Assembly: GCA_013398055.1 (NCBI GenBank)
Contig: VZRS01004538.1
Coordinates: 166,676 to 230,675 of the forward strand
Reading direction: 5' to 3'
Source: Ifrita kowaldi
Lineage: Eukaryota; Chordata; Aves; Passeriformes; Cinclosomatidae
DNA: 64,000 bases
The translations under genes were made by a program, and so were the position numbers. Below, piece by piece: positions 36,101-48,237 of this stretch; position 1 is the first letter of the stretch, and the number at the start of each line of letters is the position of its first letter. The notes under the pieces are model-generated. The model saw only the letters and a program-made list of their open reading frames with translations. It did no database searches and had not been told where the DNA came from.

Positions 36101-36472
36101 TCCTGGTGTAAATGCAGGCAGGCTCAGAGCAAACACTGCACCAGGCAGTGAATTGTTGCTCTTGGCCAGGGATGTTGGCCTGAACCCCAACAGGTAATGA
36201 GCCCTTGGAGGGGTAACAAGCAGGTGCCTTCCTCAGAGTTTAGTGAATTTGTGATTAGGGGTGGCAAAGAGCAAGAATGAGGAGCTTTAATCTGCTATGT
36301 CTACTCCTTGCCCCGTTGGACAAAGTTTACTGTACATTTTTGCAGACTCATTTATTTCAGTGAATAGGAACCTATGGCCCAGAACTGAATTAAGCCTTTA
36401 CACATCTCAGCTGAAGTGAATCTTCTTCCCTAAGAAGCACTTTTTTCCTCTCTTAATCTGACTAAAACTTAC
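30125..36472 (-). other. UMODL1: UMODL1 intron 2
   Basis: About 6.3 kb, the longest intron. I saw no CR1 tail, LTR or exon in it. A moderately GC-rich stretch at 32500-32900 gives overlapping open frames without domain features. A TA-free, mixed sequence otherwise. Confidence 0.83.
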
Positions 36473-36715
36473 CTAGAGAGCAGTAGAGTCCAACTTGCTC
36501 ATATCCTTCACAGCAATCTGTGAGAGTGATGGTTTCAGGGACTTGGACCATGTGAAACTGTGTTCTGTAGTGTGTCCGGGGACACACCATCCATGGGATC
36601 CACCCTCCACAGGACGTGTTCTTCTCATAGGACTCCTGGTAGGCAACCATTTTAAACACACTTTTGGTCAGGGTGTAGTTGCACAGATGGTATCCTAGCA
36701 AAGAGAGGCCTTTTT
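36473..36715 (-). CDS. UMODL1: UMODL1 exon 2: EMI domain
   Basis: Encodes residues 30-110, an EMI domain, a small Cys-rich module that usually sits just after the signal peptide of matrix proteins and mediates protein contacts. Visible hallmarks are an early Cys in GYHLCNYT, then SCGGW, a VCP motif, the diagnostic Cys pair DCCEGYEQ and a final LYC. The motif TKSVFKMVAYQ is characteristic of UMODL1. N-glycosylation sequons occur at NYT and NTS. The acceptor is strong (CTCTCCTCTAG), the donor is CTAG|GTAAGT, and phases are 2 in, 1 out. The intron on its 5' side is about 4.5 kb and that on its 3' side about 6.3 kb, the two longest in the gene. Confidence 0.94.
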
Positions 36716-38122
36716 CTAGAGGAGAGAAACAGGAAAGAAAGGGATCAGCATTAACTTGTCACCCCGGAGCAGAAGCTCCCTGCAGTATCCAGTTAAAAAC
36801 AGGGTTGTGAGAAAGCAGTGACAGAACCAACACAGATGAATGATTTCCAGGAAGGCTGATGCTGGGAAGAGCATCACTTCAAAGAACAGACACAAGAAAG
36901 AATTGGTAGTGACTGCTTGTCATAGGCATCACTTTGGTCATGAAAGGATGCAGACTGGCAGAAAATTCAGAGTTCTTGATGCCTTCAGGTTCGAGGTGGA
37001 AAAAGGGCAATTTAACTCAATATTAAGGAAATTTACATATGTTAATTTAAATTAACAGTAGAGCACAATGGGCACTTCCAGGGCAGAGTCATCCCAGTAC
37101 TTTAAATGCCCACTCCAGCCTCCTGCTGCCGAAGCCTCCATCACTCCCCCCTGACTATGAAGGGAACAAAGGGCGAGGAACTCATGGGCAGATGAGTCAC
37201 AGTAGATGTCTGGAATAAGACATCCTTCAGACATCACCTTAGGCTAAAACTGGGTACTCATACATCACTGGGAAGCACTTCCAGGTATCTGACACAAAAG
37301 GTATTCCTGGAGATCCTGTGCTGCCTCTCTGCATTTGTAGCAGGCCTTGTTGATCAGGCCATTGGAAACCCGCAGTGGATCATTGACTTCGAGTATAAAC
37401 AAAGTCAGTGATAAGGTCATTAACGACATCATTTCACACAGATCTGGGGATGGCACTCAGCTTCCAGAGTTCTGAAACCGTTTCTGATGAGGAGTGAACT
37501 CGTTACGTGCTTTACTTCAGCAGGGATAAGGGGGAAAAAACCCAACACCAAACAACACAAAGAAACCCCAATAACAGCAACAAAAGCAGATGGAGTTTAA
37601 GAATTAGCAGTAAGCAACCTCCAGTCATGTCACAGACATCAGGCTGGCTCCTAATGAGATGTTACAGAAGCCAGAGGGGCTGAGTCACCCTGTGTCCCAT
37701 TTGGGAAACAGATCGGATGGAATTAAAATGCCTGTATCATCCTCCAGCCAAAGCAGAAGAAACTTTAATAAGGATAAATATGAATTAGCTGCAGAGATTC
37801 AAATATAGCAGGACTGTTTTTTTCTGAGAGCTCTGAGGGCACCAGGGTCAGCCAACAGACAGACTGAATCTAACACAATATACACAACAGGCGTACAATT
37901 AAGACATTTACAGCTAATCTTATTTGTACAACTTATCTCCTGCCTGAAAAGATGAAACATGTTAAAAACAATTCAAGAAGAAAAAACAGAATTGTCAGGC
38001 TTTCGGGAATCCTGTGCTTTTATCACATTTAGCTTTCCAGCTAAACAAAAGACATTTGTGCAATTTGAGCAAGACTAGGAAAAGAGCTTTGGACAGGACA
38101 ATCCATCTGTGGCACAAATGGG

Positions 38123-38199
38123 TCTAGACATCACGTCTAGTCCATGTTTTCTTCTGGGGACAGTCCAGGAGAAAACATGGACTAGACATGATGTCTAGA
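38123..38199. repeat. Near-perfect inverted repeat / hairpin
   Basis: Two 30-base arms, 38123-38152 and 38170-38199, are reverse complements except at one pair (38134 C against 38188 A). Pairing continues inside: CTGG at 38154-38157 with CCAG at 38165-38168, leaving a small loop. On the minus strand, the sense strand of UMODL1, the single mismatch becomes a G-U wobble, so the outer 30 pairs are all closed in the pre-mRNA. Each arm also contains its own short TCTAGACAT / ATGTCTAGA palindrome. It could be a precursor-like RNA hairpin, the remains of a foldback element, or a cruciform-forming site. Confidence 0.93.
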
Positions 38200-39592
38200 T
38201 ACGGCCCCTGGAAGCCCAGCCCTGCTGTGCCTCACTCATCTGCACATCCTCCTGCAGCAAAAGGCAGAGCTGATGCCGGGTTGTGCTCCAGGGGGTGCGT
38301 GTGGGAGCCAGAGACCTCCCAGCAGCTCCAGGGACTCTGTGCTGCTGCTTGGAGCAGCTCAGCAGGAAAATATTGAGAGTGAGGGCATAGCTGGAAACCC
38401 CAATCCCTGCTTCTTCCTCCTGCCCAGCCTCCAGCAGGGCACCTCTGTGTCCGGTCCCTGAAGCTCTGGGACAGTGGCTGAAAGGTCTGCACACCCCTCA
38501 AAGGCACCAGGGCTGCTCTTTGTCCCTAAGTAGGAAGTGGAAGGAGGCGGTCAAGAGGGGCAGGAAGACATCCAGCCTGGCTCAAAGCCTGCCTCAAGCC
38601 CAGACCCTGCCTGAGCCAGGAGAGGATCCCAAAGGCTGGGATGGAGTTCTGACCAGGACCCAGCCGTGGTTGTACAGGAGGAGATAGAAGGAGAAGTGAG
38701 CCAGAGGAAGCAAGGTGGCCTCTCCCTCTGGCTAAATTCAGGGTAACTCTGGGAGAAGGGGAAAGGAAAACAAACGTGGGTTCTGCAGCAGAAATCAGAG
38801 ATCGAGGGCTGCTTTTTATTCAATTTGATCCATTAACACCTCACATGAGGCACAAGTGCCTGACAAGAAACAGGCAGCTGTCAGTGCATTTTGGAAAGCA
38901 TTCCCTTGCCATGTGTTAAGACTGATCCAAGAATACCTTTCTCTGCAAATGCTTCTAGGCATGTAGGTGTGGGGGAAAAAAAAAATCTTACTTCAGCTTT
39001 TTTACTTGTTTGGGTTTTTTTAAATTAGTTTGTAACCTGAATGGCAGAGTGGAACAGAAGTAATACCTAAATAATTTTGGTTATAGCCTTTCCCTGAAGA
39101 AAGTGCACAAACATCTGTTGTGACCAGGGAAGAAGGGAGGAGCAGGACAAATTTTGTCCTATGAAAATGAGAAACTCCTGTGTTAAGGAATCAGACTGTT
39201 CTAGTATAAAATCACGTTAGAGGAGAGTAGGGCAGGTAAGAAGCAAGAGCTCAGCCTTGTTCCTCATCCCTATGACCCCTCCTTTTCTCCAGAGCTCAAG
39301 TAAAGCCTGGCAAGAGCAAAGCAGGGACTGGAAGGGAAAAACTGAGTAAGGAGAGCACTGAGGATTCGTGTTGTCCGTGCAGAGCTGAGGCTGCAGTGAG
39401 GATGCAGCACTGGAAAGTTAAAAATTCCAGTGTCAGCTGAGCTGGCTTAGTCTCTACAGCAATGTGCAACATAAATACAGGTATGAAACTGAGAATAAGA
39501 TGGTGTAGAATTAGACACAGTTTATAATTGGAAGTAATAGCTGTCAGAGCAGATATGAAGTCATATTTCATACTTAAACACTGATAGTAGGT

Positions 39593-39607
39593 GTATATAT
39601 ATATATG
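39593..39607. repeat. TA microsatellite
   Basis: Short TATATA run flanked by GTAC and a CACAC stretch. Probably a minor simple repeat. Confidence 0.85.
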
Positions 39608-41265
39608 TACACACACTAGGTGTAGAATGGGGCTGCCAAAGCCTGAAGAGAAGCTTTGAGATGAGGCTAGGGTGGTACAAAAAGATGCCCTCAGTGGAAG
39701 AAGCTGGACTGAAGGAGGCAGGGAAAGGTGCAGCACCACCAACCTTTGCCCCATCCATCACTTCTGTACCGTTCAACACAAGCTTTGACACTCACAGAGT
39801 TCAATTATTTTGCTGACAGCAGTTTGCTGCTGAGCAATGTGGCTTGGATCAATTTGGGCTCTTTAGCAAATTGGCTTTCTGTTCTCATTGCTCCCATCTA
39901 TGGGATTATGGCACAATCAAATGGAATTAAAATGCACTGGCTGTTGTTTTCAGTGGCTCAAAGCTGAAGTCAATGGCACAGCAGAAGGCAGTCACCTGCT
40001 GTTAGTATGGATATGTTACACCTATCATTTCTGGATTTGGGGATTTTATCTCAGAAACCACCAGCTTTCAGCACCATCAGGGAAAATATCAATTTTTTTT
40101 TTTTAATGTTAAGCAAGAGCATAAACAATTAAAGCAAAACCCTTTATTAACAGAAACCAATACCGAGAGGAAAGCCTGGGAGCAAAGGCTGCACAGGAGC
40201 AGGCTCCTTAGAACTCAAGGTTAAACCCAGATTAGAACTGAGAGCATGATGAAAAAACAGCAATAAAAAATGCTGCACAGCATTTATGCCACAGACAGAG
40301 CTGCAGTTCTGGAAACTTCACCACTCAAGTGGTACAGGAGCCACTGGGATCTGCAAAATCTCACTGGAGAGCAGCAAGACCGAAAGATAAGCCCCTTTCT
40401 TGTCTTGACATAACCTTAAAAATAATCTGTTGGAACAGGTTCATGGAGGGCAGATTCAAGCTCGCTTTTGAAATGCAAATGCTCCAAAACATGAAAAAAA
40501 AAGGATCACGGGCTCAATTTTTCTACAAATTCCAAATTTTAAAGTCAACGCTATTTACTTTAAATGGCACTGGAATGGGTGTTCTGTTGGCCCTAATCTC
40601 TACAAGCCTCTTTTCAGCTGTGGCTTTGACAGAATAACAGAAAAGTCTGCAAGGTTCTAAGAAATATGGTTTATATTTAACTGAGAGTCACAAAACCACT
40701 TAAGTAAAGAAAAGCAACAAAGAGCAGCCAAAATCACAGTATTTTCTCATCTAAATAAATCAAAGCAGAAATAAAGAGTAAATTAGGAATTTACTTTTAC
40801 ATGTAAATTAGGAATTTACATTTAGCAATTACAGTTGGGTTAGGGTTTTTCAAAATTACAGCCCATACCACAGATGAAATTTAAGCATGTCTTCTACAGC
40901 CTCATTTTATGCATCTCTAGGAATTTGCCAGGCACAGTACTACATCATTTCCTCCTAAAGCTTATTTTAAAGACAACTTTCATAAAAATTTGCACAATAC
41001 TGAAGACAAAGCAGAAATTCTCCTTGTTCATTTCGGGCACAAAGGAAATGACAAGGATTTTGCCCGAGGATGAAAGGCTGGGGACAAAGGTTGCCGTTTT
41101 GCTTGGTTAGATTTTCTCTGTTTAATTATCGACAGAGGATTCTTAAATGGTCGCTGGGACATTGCCAATTCTCTGGAGAGTGGCCACCTTGGCTGGTTTA
41201 TTTCAAAGAAATATCTATCCCACATCCAAACTAAGCTGCCCTCTGGCCAGTTTTGCTTCACTCAC

Positions 41266-41353
41266 CTGTAATTTCATCTCCCCTTCCCTGTCGTGCAGCA
41301 GCCCAGAGGATGAGGACAGAAACGAGAGTGATCCTGGCCATTGCAGGGCCCAT
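41266..41353 (-). CDS. UMODL1: UMODL1 exon 1: start codon and signal peptide
   Basis: Encodes residues 1-29, beginning MGPAMARITLVSVLILW. A short basic start is followed by a hydrophobic core ending in Trp-Ala-Ala-Ala, a classical secretory signal, probably cleaved around the AAA or the following Gly-rich stretch. The first ATG (41353) has A at -3 and G at +4, a good initiation context. A second in-frame ATG at 41341 is an alternative start that would keep the signal. The donor reads ACAG|GTGAGT and leaves phase 1, matching the EMI exon. The promoter and any upstream non-coding exon are not identified. Confidence 0.88.
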
Positions 41354-43529
41354 CCTGGATAAGTCTTTCTTACCCCTTTGTTTCCAAGGTGGTAGAGCTT
41401 GGTTGTCCCTACACGTAGGCTTTTGGATCAGGGAAAAAGGTGCTCTGGGTTTTTTACCTTTTGCAGGGAGGTGATAACTGCTGGCAACAGAAACAAAGAG
41501 GCTCCGCTGGGAATTTTGCTGGTTCTCTCTCCTTCATGTTCCCTCCGGGGAATCTGCCTCTTCTGCCTGTTCAGCTTGGCTCCCCTGGCCTGATATTGAG
41601 AGGAAGGCGTTTTAAAACTGCTGGTTTAGTGCCTGCTTATCCTCCAGAGCACTTATTCCCTCTCACACCTTAAACTCAACATCTCGGAGCCAGATTTACA
41701 CACCTCAAATATCAGGTATAAGCATCCTGAATTCAGTTCCTGTCCACACATCAGGTGCTACTACTTTGAAGGTCTTTAATTCTGTACCTTGAAAGCAAAC
41801 TAAGAGTAAAACCAAATATCTATGCCAATGTTTATTCCTGAGTTTAAGCTGTTTGTTCAGTTGCTTTCATTGCGCCCCTCATTTCACTGCAGTTTCAGCA
41901 TCTCCTAAGCCAGAGCAATGCCAGGCAATCAAGAACCTTGTTAAGCAGGGTGTGAATCAGGTCTGAGAAACCAAAAATCCTTTTTTTTTTTAATTGTCTA
42001 AATAATGAAGGCACATTCCCCAGATAGATGTGCCTCCAGCTTTACAACACACAACAGCAACTTCAGTGCAATGTCACTTGGCTCATGCAAAGACAAGGAG
42101 CGAACACAGGGTGACATTTTATGAGGAGCTGGCACCAAAGAATGGAAAATCACAGGTACAGCTCTTGGAGCTGAGGCAATATGTGCAGAGAAGCACTTAA
42201 ATACGTGTCACAGTGTTGCAGACAATTTTGTTTGGATGAAAGGGATCTGGAACCACAACCCCTCTCATTTGTGGATGTTCAGGTAGGAGAGCTGGGGCCT
42301 TGTGTAGCATTGAGACACTTCTGAGCTGTTCTTCTGGCTTGGAAAAATCAAGTACCAAGCTCATCAAGGGGAAAAGAAAATTAGAAGGAAGAAAAACAAA
42401 GGAAAATTAAAGCTTGCCCAGGAAAAAAAAAAAAAAAGAAAATCAGTATTGTAGAATGGTTCGATAAAAATTAAAAAAGAAAAAAGAAAAAAAGAACTGA
42501 TTTGGAAAGATTTCTGCTCTAAGGAGAATGTGCTCCTTAGCACCAGGATGTTTTGCCAGGCTGTATCCACAGATGCACCACCTACATCTCCTGTCAGGGA
42601 GGCAACAATGAGCCCCTGGCTGCAGGCTGGGCAAAGGATGCCATCTGACTTAAAAACCGCAATAATAAATAAATAATCATAAAAAAGATTATGTAAGTCA
42701 GTGAAATTCAATGTTTAAATAGAAATATTTCTCTTTATGATCTGTATTTTTTTTCGAACAAGCTAAGTTTTCTGGGAATAACACCTTGGTTGAAATTTTT
42801 TGGCTAGAACTGACAAAAACCAGATCTTTAGCCCTTAGAAATTACTTGGTCCCTCCTATAAAAAAGTATATCTCTTGTCCAATTTCAAATATAGGTAATG
42901 CCAGACTGGATTGCATCTGAGCTGGAATTCCATTGCAGTAGTAAATTAAATGGTTCCTAAACACAGAATGTGCAGAACCCCGCTTTTCAAATAAAAAATT
43001 GAGAAAAGTCAGTGAATGGTTAATCCAAACAAGAAATGGATACAGAAATCATGTGTATTTCAGGATTTATCTCGCAATTTGCAAATTCCATGAGGTTCTG
43101 ATTTATATCTGCATTATTCCTTCAGTTACAATCAGTTAGGCTCACAGCAATTTACTTTTTAGCAATGCAGACACTGGAAAAGACCACTCAGGCAATTAAG
43201 GATACATCCTGTGTGCTGTCCAGCCCTTTCCACATCTTCCAGCCACATTCTTGTCCTGTGGTAAGTGCAGCAAGTTTAATGTGATGTTCTGCATCCCCTG
43301 CAGCAGTGCTTGCTCTCTGTACTACTGTGATGAGTGGCTCTTGCTCAGCACAAGCCAACACAGAGTCTCCTGCAGGGAAACTACAGATTCACTGATATTT
43401 TGGATAACTGACCATCTGTACATGCATGGATGACTGCATATAACTACATTATTAGAAACCATCATTGTATTTCACAGATAAATTTTTGGTGTTTTCTCCC
43501 CTGTTCCTTTCAAGCAGGTGTTGTCTGTT
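41354..43529. other. 5' flank of UMODL1, no gene recognised
   Basis: Sequence just upstream of the start codon. A TTTTAAAA motif lies about 260 bases upstream on the minus strand (near 41612), but I cannot assign a promoter. Purine-rich, A-rich tract at about 42361-42500 including a 15-base A run at 42423-42437. No conserved exon seen. Confidence 0.6.
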
Positions 43530-43808
43530 TCCCAGGGAACAAGCGACAGAAAAAGAAGAAACTGCCTCAAGCTGCTCCAGGGGAGGTTCAGGTTGGACAT
43601 CAGGAAGAATTTATTCACTGAAAGAGTTGTCAAGCATTGGCAGGGGCTGCCCAGGAAGGTTTGGAGTCCCCATCCCTGGAGGTGTCCCAGGAAGGCCTGG
43701 ACGTGGCACTCAGTGCTCTTGGCTGGGGACAAGGTGGGCATTGGGCACAGCTGGGACTCGATGGGCTGGGAGGGCTTTTCCAGCCTAAAATGATTCTGTG
43801 ATTCTGTC
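43530..43808 (+). mobile_element. CR1 LINE 3'-end fragment
   Basis: Starts near CCCAGGGAACAAGCGACAG, continues through GAGGTTCAGGTTGGACATC and CATTGGCAGGGGCTGCCC, and ends with ATGATTCTGTGATTCTGT, the CR1 tail. Plus orientation, about 280 bp. Same subfamily as 9645-9950 but on the opposite strand. Confidence 0.92.
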
Positions 43809-44591
43809 TTAGCACTCCAGCAGATTTGCCCACTCTCTCTTTGGTGATGAGGAAGAACAGTGGAGAGAGGAATGGAGAAGGAGAAGATATTCTGTGGAAT
43901 CAAAGCCCTGTGTGGTGCTGGTAGTGAGCTGGGCTCCAGCCGGGAAGGAGCTCATCCCAGTCCTCCTGGCACAGTCATCTGGAGCTGATCAGTTCTCCTG
44001 GCTCTGTTGTTTATACTTTCTGCAGTTATGTTTCTAATGTCTAAACTGATCTAAAGTTTTCAATTTATACAAGGAAGGGCTGTGCCAATAAAAGCCACAT
44101 CAAAATCCATTTGTGGATAATGTTACAGGACCAAGAAGCAGATTTTTAGAGATGGGATTTGACTCTCCTAGACTGTACTATCAGTAATTGAAATATTGTG
44201 GCTGACAGCAGGCTTTCGCATCATACTTTTTAGGCATTTATTGCTTTAGACAGATTCACTTCTGATTTAATTAGTCACTTAGAAGATCCTGATCTTCTCT
44301 AGGCAAGGGGTTTGACATAGAAAGGTCATTGCTGGAACATTTCTTTCATGTTTTGTATTATTTTGTCTATAAAGCAATCATTATTTCAGATGCAAAAAAT
44401 GGTCATGACATTTCAAGACAGACTGATCTGCACGAGGGGAACATGACTATGGGCTCATTGGGAATATATATTTGAGGAATATATCATTGGGAATACAACA
44501 AAAACTGCTCTGTGCTTCAGAAGCCAGCACATCTTCCTGTAGATGAACAGGATCTAAAGCTTGAGAGCTATTAAATCATTTAACCTAGAAC
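43809..44591. other. Intergenic, nothing recognised
   Basis: Mixed-composition sequence between two CR1 fragments. A duplicated ATTGGGAATA(T/C)A motif occurs near 44458-44495. No exon seen. Confidence 0.6.
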
Positions 44592-45163
44592 CATGGAATC
44601 ACAGAGTGGCTTCAGCTGGAAGGAGCCTTAAGGATCATCCAGTTCCAACCCCCTGCAACGGGCAGGGACACCTCCCACTACACCAGGTTTCTCCAAGCCT
44701 CATCCAACCTGGCCTTGAACACTTCCAGGGGTGTGGCATCCAAAATTTCTCTGGGCAACCCTCACAACCCTCAGAGTAAAGAATTTCTTCCATATATCTA
44801 ATTTTAACCTACCCTCCTTCAGTTTAAAAACATTGCCCCTTTTCCCCTCACTATTTGGCCATACAAAAAAAACCATATCTCCTTCCTTTTTATAAAACCC
44901 CCTTTTGTCACTGAGAAGTGCTCTAGGTTCTACCCAAAGCCTTCTTTTCTCCAGGCTGAACAGCCCCAGCCCTCTCAGACTGTCCTCATGGCAGAGGTGT
45001 TCCAGCCTTCTGATCATCTTCGTGACCTCCTCTGGATGCACCCTGAAATGTTCACATCCTTCTTGTGTTGTGGACCCCAGAGCTGGATGCAGCATTCCAG
45101 GTGGGGTCTCACCAGGGCAGAGAAAAGAGGCAGAACCACCTCTCTTGACCTTCTGACCACTCA
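44592..45163 (-). mobile_element. CR1 LINE fragment with reverse transcriptase C-terminal remnant
   Basis: Plus strand begins ATGGAATCACAGAGTGGC and follows the inverted CR1 3' region for about 570 bp. The minus strand reads RT C-terminal pieces such as MIRRLEHLCHEDSLRGLGLF and NVFKLKEGRLKLDIWKKFF. The frame is fairly open but 5'-truncated, and has no catalytic motif. It is a dead copy. Confidence 0.93.
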
Positions 45164-46611
45164 AAAACCTCTCAAAATCAGCTGTCAGTAAATACCCAGA
45201 GACCTCACCCAGGCTCCCACAGTTTCAGCCTGATTACAGCCTGTCAGTCTGAGAAAGCCCAGGCTGTGGCCACAGCAGACTGTGGGAATGGATGGAGGTG
45301 CCACCAGTCCTGAAGATCTCACTGTGGAATTGAACAGATCCAGGACAGGAAGGCAAAGGCAACACCATGCTGTCAGTGAAGGTGACAAGAAGTTCAGATG
45401 AGACCTGATTTCCACCTCATTTCTGCCCCATGACTGCATTTCCTGGTGCCCAGTGAATTTTGTTTCACCATCAGAGCGGTCTTAGAAACTGCTCCTGCTG
45501 TGGCATTTCAGATACTTAGCAATGTTTGAGCTCCAGCCAGTCTTTCCCTTAGTGGGGCAGTGCTGAGGTTTCTCCCCTCTTCTACACTTCTAAACTTCAC
45601 AAAAACTGCAGAAACTTAATTGTGTTTGAGCCTGCAGCTGATCTGTCAAAACTGGCTTAAATCAATCAGCAAGGCAATAATGTTCTAGAAGAGAGGAACA
45701 GGCTGACTTAGCCAGAAATAACCTTTTAGCAGCCAAATACAAAAACCAAATCATTCCTGCCATCAGGATACAAACTTTCTCCTGCTTCTGAAAATGAATA
45801 CGGATAATGGACACCTTAATGCCTATTCCCTACAGAGAAAAGAATTCCTCGGGAACTATTCAGCTCTCAGAGTTAAAATGCTGGTCTGTGATTCCAGGGA
45901 CTTGGATTCCCTGCCACTGCCACAGAGCTCTTGTGCTGTGAGTCACACAGGTCAAATTTGCCACTGCAAGGAAGCCATGGGGAAGGGAAGGGGCAGAAAT
46001 CCCAGTATTTCAGACCTTGTAAGAGTCAGAGCTACAATACTACAAATGTGCTTTCGTTTCTGTTACCTGAGAAGAGAAAAAGCACAGTTTTGCCAGCGTA
46101 TTTTAGGTCTATGTTAGGATGGACACACCTAAACTGGCAATTTTTTAAGGGGTCATTGCTTCCCTGAGCTTCAGGCACCCAAAAAGTGGAAGAGTAGCAC
46201 TTGTGGTTTTCACTGTTGCATTTCAGAGAAGAAAGCATTAAAATGAAGGGACACACACAAATGACAGTAACGAAAAATCACTGACAGCCCTAGGAGCTCA
46301 TTAAGCTGAACTGAGCAGGCAGAACAGCCCCTGACAGTACCCAGTGATTTGTTCTGTCTCACCAGCAAACTGTTCCTCAGGAAAATCTTTAGTTGTTTTT
46401 TTTTTTTCTCCCCGAACACGCACAAACTGTTTCAAAGTGACTCATGAGGAAAAAGTTCTTATTGGTAACAGGAGGAAAAAATATGAGTCAGGCAGAGGTC
46501 ACGCTGAACCTCTGCCTGGCCCTGCTCCTCTGAGAGGAGGTTGTGCAATCCCAGCACAGGGAAGCTCTTGTTCCCTCCAGGACTTGGAGGGCAGGGTCCC
46601 ATCCCCAGCAC

Positions 46612-46691
46612 GAGCTGGGCACCAGATGAGACCTGATCACACCTCATGCCTGAGTTGGGCACCAGATGAGACCTGATCACACCTCACCTGT
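46612..46691. repeat. Two-copy 40-bp direct tandem repeat
   Basis: GAGCTGGGCACCAGATGAG recurs as GAGTTGGGCACCAGATGAG 40 bases later, and both are followed by ACCTGATCACACCTCA. The copies differ at only a few positions, indicating a recent local duplication or slippage event. Confidence 0.9.
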
Positions 46692-48216
46692 GATTTAGCA
46701 GCGCTGCAGGGGAGTAAATCCCATCTGAGATATTTCATAGCTTGCTTCTTGTTTCTAGCTCTAAAACCAGGTGTCTTTGAGGGAAAGCAGCCTGGGAGGT
46801 GGGGATTGCCTTTTGCTGTGGAGGTTTACTGGGAGAAGAGTCAGAGGGTCTCCTGCTCAGCATCCCAGCAGGGGTTACAAGGGCCCTGAAGGTCCCATTC
46901 AGGGCAGAGGTCTGGCCTGTGTCAGCACCTGCTGGTGGGACTGAGCCCCTCCTCGCTCTGCCTCGCTGGCTGAGCCATCAGATCCCTGCAGCAAAGGTTT
47001 GGGAATGGGCACTGACACCAATCCCACCTCCTTGCTCACCCGATGCCACAGGGCTCAGGAACAGCAAACACCAGTGACCAGCCCAAAGATCTGGCCCTGC
47101 CTCACCGGTTTGTGCCCTCACTGCTGCCTGCAACCCGTTTTTGACTGAAGGCATCTGCTGCTCCTCTTGGAAGAAGGATGACTTCACCTTTTTTATCCCT
47201 CCAAATCCCATCTGACAGACAGCTGAGACACGGATGGGAAGGACAGGGGACTGTGCATGCCACTGGAAATCCCACTTGTGAATCTGTCTCCTGCACACAG
47301 ATGCAAAACCTGCCTCTGTTCAGCAGATTTGAAGCACAGAATAAACCAACCAAAACACACAATCTGCTTTTTGCTGTTGGTCAACATAAGATTTAACCCT
47401 CACTGCCAGCTAAGAGTTACAGAGACATAGACACAGACCTAAGTACACATTTCTGATTATTTTCCTAAGTCGTTTCAGAGGCAAATCTACAGTCCAAACC
47501 CCAGGACTTGCTTCACAGTTTGTGTCAGAGCTTCTATTGATGCATTAAATTTAAATGTTTACAGGAAGCTTCTCACTTCGAAGGACCTAAAGGCACATTG
47601 CTGTGTGTGCTCCTCAGCCAGCTCAATTAAAAGCAGAGCAGCTCAAGGAGGAGGAGGAACCTTTCAAAGCAGAAATATTGGATTTAGGGAACCTAAGACA
47701 CAGCCAAGGTATGGGATGGCAACCTGCTCCTACTGCATGAATATTGAGTAAGGAATTCAGTCAGATTTGCAAAAAACCAGCACATTTTTACCTGGTTAGA
47801 AGATACAGACATTTAAATAGATTTGTTTAGGAGAAAAAACAAAGTAAGTTGTTTGGGGGAGGTGTATTGTTTCTTTTTTCGTCCCTGTTAATACCTGTAA
47901 TTGTGACTAACTCAGAACAAATACTGGATTACTCAGTACAAAGGAGGTGGGGAGCTTTCTAAGTGGGCAGAAAAGCACCAGAGGACTGAAACAACAAATT
48001 ATTAAAACCAATATGAAATGAAAGTTTGAGGTACGAGGAAACTTCATCTGCATGATAAAAAATAAATGTTTTAATCTAGCTGCCAAAATGTATGGCCAGG
48101 CAAGTTATGAACCCATACCTGTGTCTCTGAGGGGATTCTGAAGAAACAGAAAATTCACTGGTGGTTTCATAGATCTCACTGTACACAGTGAGGAAATGCT
48201 TTTATTTTTTCTTCTC

Positions 48217-48237
48217 TTTTTTTTTTTTTTTTTTTTT
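48217..48237. repeat. Poly(T) run
   Basis: Twenty-one consecutive T followed by AAA. It may be the inverted poly(A) tail of an old insertion, but no element was recognised beside it. Confidence 0.9.

Larger units (their letters stand above)
36716..41265 (-). other. UMODL1: UMODL1 intron 1, with a long hairpin
   Basis: About 4.5 kb. Contains the inverted repeat at 38123-38199 and a TA-rich microsatellite at 39593-39607. A near-duplicate of about 14 bases (AAATTAGGAATTTAC) occurs twice at about 40780-40820. No transposable element recognised. Confidence 0.85.
1186..41353 (-). other. UMODL1: UMODL1 gene locus (18 coding exons, 3' end incomplete)
   Basis: Multi-exon gene for uromodulin-like 1, a secreted or membrane-anchored modular glycoprotein with EMI, WAP, EGF, fibronectin III, SEA and ZP modules. 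The 18 exons were joined by hand using GT donors, pyrimidine-rich AG acceptors and codon phase. Every junction phase agrees and the chain gives 1253 codons without a stop. The module order and many local motifs agree with mammalian UMODL1 as I remember it. The 3' end is missing: the last exon closes with a GT donor, and no stop codon, transmembrane segment or poly(A) site was identified. ZP proteins polymerise or act as cell-surface receptors; mammalian UMODL1 has been linked to olfactory neurons. Start and end are the outermost coding bases seen; untranslated exons are unknown. Confidence 0.93.

Noticed and set aside
41600..41620. TTTTAAAA on the minus strand as a TATA box for UMODL1
   Set aside because: It lies about 260 bases upstream of the start codon with no supporting transcription-start evidence, and such motifs are common in AT-rich DNA.
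43465..43903. Overlapping frames up to 143 codons on both strands
   Set aside because: They are translations of the CR1 fragment at 43530-43808.
44700..45164. 154-codon minus-strand frame that looks protein-like
   Set aside because: It is the C-terminal part of a CR1 reverse transcriptase read through a dead, truncated copy, not a host gene.
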